Shown here in pieces: positions 1 to 6,100 of a DNA stretch of 7,054 bases. Each line of letters opens with the position of its first letter. Position 1 is the stretch's first letter. Under the pieces are notes generated by a model. It was not told where the DNA came from and made no database searches. It saw nothing but the letters and a program-made list of their open reading frames with translations. The stretch is from an uncultured Oscillospiraceae bacterium (GTDB lineage Bacteria > Bacillota > Clostridia > Oscillospirales > Acutalibacteraceae): the NCBI GenBank assembly GCA_905203795.1, contig CAJKXG010000069.1, positions 1 through 7,054 on the forward strand. The letters are read 5' to 3'. Both the position numbers and the translations under genes were made by a program.

Positions 1-1
1 G

Positions 2-1906
2 GGTCTGCTGTTTGGCGTGCAATATTCGCTGAAAGAGGACGACGCGGTCACGCTGGCGGACAGACAGGCACAGCTTGCGGAGATCGTACAGCGGTACGAT
101 CCCGATATCCTGTGGTTGTCCGACGCGGCGTGGATGGACGATGACACGCGGGATACGCTGTATTTCTTCTGCCAAATGCTCAACCCTGAGATGGTTGTCA
201 GCAACACCAGCGAGAGCGAGGCGGGCTTCGGCGACTATTTTGTGACCGACGGCAGCCTGTTCACCGCCGAGGGTGACTGGGAAGCGGGCTATGCGCTGGA
301 CGGTCAGACGATGACGTCGCTGATCGACGTGCTGTGCGCCGTGAGCAACGCGGGCGGCAACCTGCGGATGCAGGCGACCGTCGGTGCGGACGGCAAGCTG
401 GCGGCGGACGAAACGGTCGTATTGGCGGCGGCAGGCAAATGGATGGCGCAATACGGCGACAGCGTGCGGACAACCACGCCGATGACCATGCCGTATTCGC
501 TGGACGACCAAGTGTCCTTCACCAAAGCGGACGGTAAGCTGTACGCGCTGCTGGCAGAGTGGCCGGAAACCGGTGTGTTGGCGGTGCCGGCGCTGAAAAA
601 TGCGGTGAACAAGGCGTATCTGATGGGTACGACGGAGGCGCTCACGGTGGACGCCTATGAGGGCGCGCTGATGATTACGCTGCCGGCGAAGCCCGCCGAC
701 GCGACCATGCCGGTGATCGTGATCGAGACGGACGGCGTGCCGGAGGCGGCGACGACAGAGGAGCGCTCGGACAACCTGACGGCCGACAGAATCTACAGCG
801 CCAGCGGGCAGGCGAGCGCCGCACTGGCAGCGGAAAAAGCGTTTGATGATAACGAAAGTACCCGTTGGTCGGCGAACACGGTCGAGTCGTGGCTGGAAGT
901 GAATTTCGGCAGAAAAGCCGCGCTGAACATGGTGATGTGTGACGAATACGGCACGAACATCACGAAGTTTGCGGTGGAATATTGGGACGGCGAAGCCTGG
1001 CAGACGGCGGCGACCGGCACGACCATGGGACGGCAGAAAATGATGGCTTTTGATACGGTGGTGACAGAAAAAATGCGGATTCATGTGACAGAGACCGACA
1101 GCGGCAAAAAGGCGTCCCTGCGCGAGGTGAAAGCGTATATCGGACAGCCGCGCACGGTGTACACGACCGTTTCCGATTGGAACGGCTATAAGAAGATCAA
1201 CTTTACCTTCCAAAATCACACCTGCTATCTCGTCTGCCCGAAGGTGGCGGCGGAGGGCAATCCGTGGGTGTGGCGCACCGAGTTCTTCGAGGCGTTCAAC
1301 TCCGTTGACCGCGAACTGCTCAACCGCGGGTGGTATCTGGTGGAATACGGCATGAGCGGGCAATGGGGCAGCCCGACCGCCATGGCGTACATGGATGAGT
1401 TCCAGACGTTTGTGGAGGAGAATTTCGCGCTCGGCACGCGTCCCGCCATCTTCGGCTTCAGCCGCGGCGGCGCGTATGCCGCCAACTACGCGTATGCGCA
1501 TCCCGACCGCGTCGGCATCATCTATCTCGATGCGCCGCTGACCGATCTCGCCTTGCTGAGTGAAGAGGAAGGACGCAACGCCGGCTGGTGGGCGGAAATG
1601 CTGCGCAGCTACGGTCTGACAGAGGAAACCTTCTGGGATTATCACGATTATCCCAACGACCATGCGGCACAAGTCGGCAAAAACCATGTGCCGATGCTCG
1701 TCTGTCTCGGTCTGGCGGATCAGACCGTGCCGGTGCAGAGCAACTTCTACACGTTCTATGAACGGTATCTGGCGGGCGGCGGACGCGAAGAGGATGTGCT
1801 GATTCTGACCAAGCCGAACGGCGATCATCATCCGCACAGCTTTGACGATGCGGCGCATGTCAAGCAGATGGCGGATTTCATCGAAGAACACCGCGTGGTG
1901 GATTGA
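2..1906 (+). CDS. GH29 alpha-L-fucosidase-like / F5/8 type C / alpha-beta hydrolase multidomain protein (5' partial)
   Basis: The frame is open to the window edge, so the start and any signal peptide are missing; 634 residues are visible, numbered here from the first full codon. Residues 1-155 resemble the second half of a GH29 barrel: a GLLFGVQYS strand, then YDPDILWLSDAAW, where Asp41 (nt 122-124) is the likely nucleophile, then LIDVLCAVSNAGGNL, matching the conserved GH29 LLDVVSKGGNLLLNIGP region, though divergent. Residues 160-250 fit the GH29 C-terminal beta-sandwich. Residues 257-381 form an F5/8 type C (CBM32-like) domain (AFDDNESTRWSA, SLREVKAYIG). Residues 382-634 form an alpha/beta hydrolase with nucleophile elbow GFSRGG (Ser487, nt 1460-1462), Asp573 in LADQTVPV and a His near 609-612 in GDHHPHSF. 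Inferred role: breakdown of fucosylated, perhaps acylated, host or plant glycans, probably outside the cell. Substrate and location are not shown. The GV at nt 14-19 lies inside the barrel, so the GTG at 17 is not a real start. Confidence 0.85.
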   Translation, partial: GLLFGVQYSLKEDDAVTLADRQAQLAEIVQRYDPDILWLSDAAWMDDDTRDTLYFFCQMLNPEMVVSNTSESEAGFGDYFVTDGSLFTAEGDWEAGYALDGQTMTSLIDVLCAVSNAGGNLRMQATVGADGKLAADETVVLAAAGKWMAQYGDSVRTTTPMTMPYSLDDQVSFTKADGKLYALLAEWPETGVLAVPALKNAVNKAYLMGTTEALTVDAYEGALMITLPAKPADATMPVIVIETDGVPEAATTEERSDNLTADRIYSASGQASAALAAEKAFDDNESTRWSANTVESWLEVNFGRKAALNMVMCDEYGTNITKFAVEYWDGEAWQTAATGTTMGRQKMMAFDTVVTEKMRIHVTETDSGKKASLREVKAYIGQPRTVYTTVSDWNGYKKINFTFQNHTCYLVCPKVAAEGNPWVWRTEFFEAFNSVDRELLNRGWYLVEYGMSGQWGSPTAMAYMDEFQTFVEENFALGTRPAIFGFSRGGAYAANYAYAHPDRVGIIYLDAPLTDLALLSEEEGRNAGWWAEMLRSYGLTEETFWDYHDYPNDHAAQVGKNHVPMLVCLGLADQTVPVQSNFYTFYERYLAGGGREEDVLILTKPNGDHHPHSFDDAAHVKQMADFIEEHRVVD

Positions 1907-1923
1907 TGTTGTAAAAACGGCGT

Positions 1924-1959
1924 ACAAGGGCGTGCGGGCGAACCGCGCGCCCTTGTTTT
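1924..1959 (+). terminator. Rho-independent terminator after the fucosidase/esterase gene
   Basis: A 14-bp GC-rich stem (1924-1937 with 1943-1956, one T-G wobble) closes a GCGAA loop at 1938-1942. It ends in TTTT at 1956-1959 and is preceded by an A-rich stretch at 1912-1917. It begins 18 nt after the TGA stop of the upstream gene and separates that gene from the carA promoter. The stem is long and GC-rich; the U tract is short, which is the only weak point. Confidence 0.85.
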
Positions 1960-1969
1960 GCGTCGGGCG

Positions 1970-1998
1970 CAAGCGAAAAATGTGACAAACTTCGCTTG
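1970..1998. repeat. small inverted repeat upstream of the carA promoter
   Basis: CAAGCGAA at 1970-1977 is an exact inverted match to TTCGCTTG at 1991-1998, with a 13-nt spacer; a G-T pair could extend it by one. It lies between the terminator and the -35 box, about 32 bp upstream of the latter. No T tract follows, so it is not a second terminator. It could be an operator half-site pair or a chance match. Its sequence was not recognised as an ArgR or PyrR site. Confidence 0.35.
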
Positions 1999-2030
1999 TA
2001 TAGGCAGTTGTGTTTATGAAATTCGCCGAG

Positions 2031-2060
2031 TTGACAAAGTGCCGGTGAATTTGGTAAAAT
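2031..2060 (+). promoter_or_regulatory. sigma-70/SigA-type promoter for carA-carB-dapF
   Basis: TTGACA at 2031-2036 is a perfect -35 box. After an 18-bp spacer comes TAAAAT at 2055-2060, one mismatch from TATAAT. Transcription would start near 2066-2068, giving a leader of roughly 30-36 nt before the CarA start. It is the only near-consensus promoter seen in the intergenic region and sits directly before the carA operon, downstream of a terminator. Confidence 0.78.
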
Positions 2061-2081
2061 AGTACGAAAACTATGTGGCAC

Positions 2082-2090
2082 AGAAAGGAA
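2082..2090 (+). promoter_or_regulatory. ribosome binding site of carA (affects start choice)
   Basis: AGAAAGGAA is the best Shine-Dalgarno match in the leader. It lies 12 nt before the ATG at 2103, a long spacing, but only 6 nt before an in-frame TTG at 2097, an ideal spacing. GAGG at 2099-2102 touches the ATG and is too close to serve. An upstream in-frame ATG at 2073 has no such site and would lie only about 6 nt after the predicted transcription start. Confidence 0.5.
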
Positions 2091-2102
2091 TGGGCTTTGA
2101 GG

Positions 2103-3179
2103 ATGCAATCGGCTTATCTGATTTTGGAAAACGGCACCGTCTTCAAAGGAAAACGGTTCGGCGCTGTAGGCGACGTGACCGGTGAACTCGTGTTTACCAC
2201 CGCCATGACCGGGTATTTGGAAACCTTGACCGACCCCAGCTATTACGGGCAGCTTGTCGTGCAGACCTTTCCGCTGATCGGCAATTACGGCGTGATTCCG
2301 GCGGATTTCGAGAGCGCCGCGCCCGCGTTGAAAGCGTATATTGTTCGTGATTGGTGTCAAGAACCTTCCAATTTCCGTTGTGAGGGTGTTCTTGACACTT
2401 TTTTGAAGGAAAAAGGCGTGGTCGGGCTGTACGGACTGGATACCCGCGCCCTGACGCGCATCGTGCGGGAGCACGGCGTGATGAACGCGATCATCACCGA
2501 CCGTCCTTCGCTGACCGAGCAGGAAACGGAAGCGCTGCGCGCCTATCGCGTGGAGCAGGCGGTCGCCTCGGTGACGACGGGCGACAGCTATACCACCACC
2601 CCCGAACAGACCAAGCATCGTGTGGTGCTGTGGGACTTCGGCGCAAAGAAAAATATTGAGCGCGAGCTGGTGAAGCGCGGCTGTGAAGTGACGGTCGTGC
2701 CCGCAACCGCGACGGCGGCGGACATCCTCGCCTTGAATCCCGACGGCATCATGCTGTCCAACGGTCCGGGCGACCCCGCCGAAAATACGGGCGTCATCGA
2801 GCAGCTTCGCGAACTGAACAAAGCCGCGCTGCCCACCTTTGGCATCTGTCTCGGACATCAATTGCTGGCACTGGCGAGCGGCGGCAAGACCGAAAAGCTG
2901 AAATACGGGCATCGCGGCGCGAATCAGCCCGCCTTGCACCTGCCCACCGGACGCGTGTACATCACCAGCCAAAACCACGGCTACGCGGTGGTGGGGGACA
3001 GCCTGCCAGATACCGCCGAGGTCAGCTTTATCAACGCCAACGACGGCACCTGCGAGGGCGTCGATTATACCGATAAGCCGGCGTTTTCGGTGCAGTTCCA
3101 CCCCGAAGCCGCCGCCGGTCCGCTGGATACTGCGTTTTTGTTTGACCGCTTTGTTTCCATGATGGAAGGAGGAAACTGA
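2103..3179 (+). CDS. carA: carbamoyl-phosphate synthase, small (glutaminase) subunit
   Basis: Releases ammonia from glutamine and channels it to CarB for carbamoyl phosphate synthesis, the shared precursor of arginine and pyrimidines; cytoplasmic. From the ATG at 2103 the protein has 358 residues, close to the usual 360-380. The N-terminal CPSase_sm domain (about 1-135) has YLILENGTVFKG, GYLETLTDPSYYGQ and the EPSNFRCEGVLDTFLKEKG region. The class I glutamine amidotransferase domain (about 175-355) has LSNGPGDP, GICLGHQLLAL with nucleophile Cys249, SQNHGYAV, and VQFHPEAA with His333 and Glu335. The spacing of this triad equals that of E. coli CarA (Cys269, His353, Glu355). Start choice is uncertain: TTG at 2097 has better ribosome-site spacing, while ATG at 2073 is unlikely. 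It is the first gene after the promoter, and carB starts 2 nt past its stop. A terminator-like hairpin lies inside it at 2354-2404. Confidence 0.96.
   Translation: MQSAYLILENGTVFKGKRFGAVGDVTGELVFTTAMTGYLETLTDPSYYGQLVVQTFPLIGNYGVIPADFESAAPALKAYIVRDWCQEPSNFRCEGVLDTFLKEKGVVGLYGLDTRALTRIVREHGVMNAIITDRPSLTEQETEALRAYRVEQAVASVTTGDSYTTTPEQTKHRVVLWDFGAKKNIERELVKRGCEVTVVPATATAADILALNPDGIMLSNGPGDPAENTGVIEQLRELNKAALPTFGICLGHQLLALASGGKTEKLKYGHRGANQPALHLPTGRVYITSQNHGYAVVGDSLPDTAEVSFINANDGTCEGVDYTDKPAFSVQFHPEAAAGPLDTAFLFDRFVSMMEGGN
2354..2404 (+). terminator. terminator-like hairpin inside carA
   Basis: GTGTCAAGAAC (2354-2364) is a perfect 11-bp inverted match to GTTCTTGACAC (2388-2398), with a 23-nt loop, followed at once by six T residues (2399-2404). 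The reading frame runs through it intact and encodes conserved CarA sequence, so it is not an insertion. A large loop and a translated setting weaken the terminator reading. It could act as an intragenic attenuator when translation lags, as a protein site, or be chance. Confidence 0.4.
3166..3173 (+). promoter_or_regulatory. strong ribosome binding site of carB-dapF
   Basis: AAGGAGGA lies within the last codons of carA, 8 nt before the ATG at 3182. This is a near-perfect Shine-Dalgarno sequence at ideal spacing. With the carA stop only 2 nt before the ATG, translation of the two subunits is probably coupled. Confidence 0.85.
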
Positions 3180-3181
3180 TC

Positions 3182-6100
3182 ATGCCGCTCAATCCTCATA
3201 TTCACAAGGTCATGGTGATCGGCTCGGGACCGATCGTCATCGGACAGGCCGCCGAATTTGACTATGCCGGTACGCAGGCGTGCCGCGCGCTCAAAGAAGA
3301 AGGGCTGGAGGTCGTGCTTGTCAACTCCAACCCCGCCACGATCATGACCGATAATGCGGTCGCGGATCACATTTATATCGAGCCGCTGACCATCGAAACG
3401 ATCAAGCGCATCATCAAAAAAGAAAAGCCGGACAGCCTGCTGTCCACGCTGGGCGGTCAGACGGGTCTGACCCTGTCGATGCAGCTTGCCAAGGAGGGCT
3501 TCCTCGAAGCGCAGGGCGTGACGCTGCTCGGCGCGAACCCCGAGACCATCGACAAGGCGGAGGACCGCCAGATGTTCAAGGACACGATGGAAGCCATCGG
3601 TCAGCCGGTCATCCCGTCGATGGTGGTCAACGACGTGGACAGCGCGCTGCGCTTCGCCGGCGAGATCGGCTATCCCGTCATCGTGCGTCCGGCGTTTACG
3701 CTGGGCGGCAGCGGCGGCGGTATTGCAAACGATGAAGAAGAACTGCACGAGATCGCGACCAACGGGCTGCGCCTGTCGCCGATCCAACAGGTTTTGATCG
3801 AAAAATGCATCTCCGGCTGGAAAGAGATCGAGTTTGAAGTCATGCGCGACAGCGTGGGCAACGTCATCACCGTGTGCAGCATGGAAAACTTTGATCCCGT
3901 CGGCGTACATACCGGCGACAGCGTGGTCATCGCGCCCGCGGTGACGCTGTCTGATAAGGAATACCAGATGCTGCGCAGCGCGGCGCTGAACATCATCTCC
4001 GAGCTCAAGGTCGAGGGCGGCTGCAACTGCCAGTTTGCGCTGCATCCCGACAGCTTTGAATACGCCGTCATCGAGGTCAACCCGCGTGTGTCGCGTTCGT
4101 CGGCGCTCGCGTCCAAGGCGACGGGGTACCCGATCGCCAAGGTGGCGGCGAAGATCGCCATCGGCTACACGCTGAGCGAGATCAAAAACGCCGTCACCGG
4201 CAACACCTACGCCTGCTTTGAACCGGCGCTCGACTATGTGGTGGTCAAGCTGCCGAAGTGGCCGTTTGATAAATTTGTGTACGCGAAACGCACGCTGGGC
4301 ACGCAGATGAAGGCGACCGGCGAGGTGATGGCGATCGGGCAGACGTTTGAGGAAGCCATCATGAAAGCGGTGCGCGGTGCGGAGATCTCGCACGACAGCC
4401 TCAACACCCCCAAGCTGAAGGAACTGACCGATGACGAGGTCGCTTCGCGTCTCGGCGTGTGCGACGACGAGCGGCTGTTTGTGGTGTTTGAAGCGCTCAA
4501 ACGCGGCATCGCGCCGGAAGTGATCCACGACGTCACCAAGATCGACAACTGGTTCTTGTATAAGCTGTGCAAGCTGGTGGATATCGAGCGGGAACTGGAA
4601 AAGGGCGCGCTGACCGACGAGTTGTATCTGCGCGCCAAGAAGCTGGGCTATCTCGACAAAACCATCGAGGCGATCAGCGGCTGCCGCATCGAGCACCCGC
4701 GCTATGCGTCGTATAAAATGGTGGACACCTGCGCGGCGGAATTCGCCGCCGAAACGCCGTATTTCTATTCCAGCTTTGACGAGGAAAACGAAGCGGCGGA
4801 GTTCATTGCGCATCACGGCACCGACAAGAAAACCGTCATCGTGTTTGGCTCCGGTCCCATCCGCATCGGGCAGGGCATCGAGTTCGACTATGCGTCGGTG
4901 CACTGTGTGTGGGCGCTGAAGCGGGCGGGCTACGAGGTCGTGATTGTCAATAACAACCCCGAAACCGTGTCCACCGACTTCGACACCGCCGACCGCTTGT
5001 ACTTCGAGCCGCTGACCAACGAGGACGTGATGAGCATCATCCAAACGGAAAAGCCGTACGGTGTGGTGGTCGCGTTCGGCGGGCAGACCGCCATCAAGCT
5101 GACGAAATTCCTCAGCCGCAACAACATCAACGTGCTGGGCACGTCGGCGGACAGCATCGACCGCGCGGAGGATCGCGAGCGGTTTGACGAGCTGCTGGAG
5201 GAGCTGCAAATCAAGCGTCCGCAGGGCTTCACCGTCATGACGACGGAGGAGGCGCTGGATGTGGCACAGCGCATCGGGTATCCGGTGCTGATGCGCCCGT
5301 CCTACGTGCTGGGCGGTCAGAACATGATTATCGCCTTCAACGAAGCGGATATCAAGGAATACATGGCGATCATTCTGGCGCAGAACATCGAAAACCCGAT
5401 CTTGATCGATAAATATCTGATGGGCACCGAACTGGAGATCGACGCGATCTGCGACGGGGAGGACATCCTCATCCCGGGTATCATGGAGCACGTCGAGCGC
5501 GCCGGCATCCACTCCGGCGACTCGATCGCGGTGTATCCGGCGTGGAATATCCCCGATCGCATGATCGACCGCATCGTGGATTGCTCGCGCCGTCTGGCGG
5601 TGTCGCTGGAAACGCGCGGATTGGTCAATATCCAGTATTTGATCTACCACGACGAGCTGTATGTCATCGAGGTCAACCCGCGTTCGTCCCGCACCATCCC
5701 GTACATCAGCAAGGTGACGGGCGTGCCGATGGTGGATCTCGCCACCCGCGCCATGCTGGGCGAAAAGCTGGCGGACATGGGCTACGGCACGGGCTTGTAT
5801 CCCACCTCGCCGTATGTGGCGGTGAAGGTGCCGGTGTTCTCGTTTGAAAAGCTGACCAACGTGGATACCCATCTCGGGCCGGAGATGAAGTCCACCGGCG
5901 AGGTGCTGGGTATCGCGAAGTGCTTGGAAGAGGCGCTGTATAAAGGTCTGGTGGCGGCGGGCTATCGCATGAAGAAGCACGGCGGCGTGTTCTTCACCAT
6001 TCGCGACAGCGACAAGCGCGAACTGCCGGATATGGTGAAGAAGTTCTACGAACTGGGCTTCACGCTGTATGCCACCAAGGGCACGGCGGACGTGATCCGC

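Noticed and set aside
2016..2048. A 10-codon open frame (MKFAELTKCR) ahead of carA as a leader peptide
   Set aside because: It overlaps the -35 box and ends before the -10 box, so it is not on the carA transcript; it has no ribosome site.
2073..2102. CarA extended to the ATG at 2073
   Set aside because: This start would lie about 6 nt from the predicted transcript start with no ribosome site, and would add residues (MWHRKEWALR) that family members lack.
2392..2397. TTGACA as a -35 box of an internal promoter in carA
   Set aside because: No TATAAT-like sequence lies 16-19 bp downstream; the match is part of the hairpin's right arm.
1878..3101. A 407-codon minus-strand open frame opposite carA
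   Set aside because: Same antisense shadow effect. It runs across the terminator and promoter and has no family resemblance or ribosome site support.
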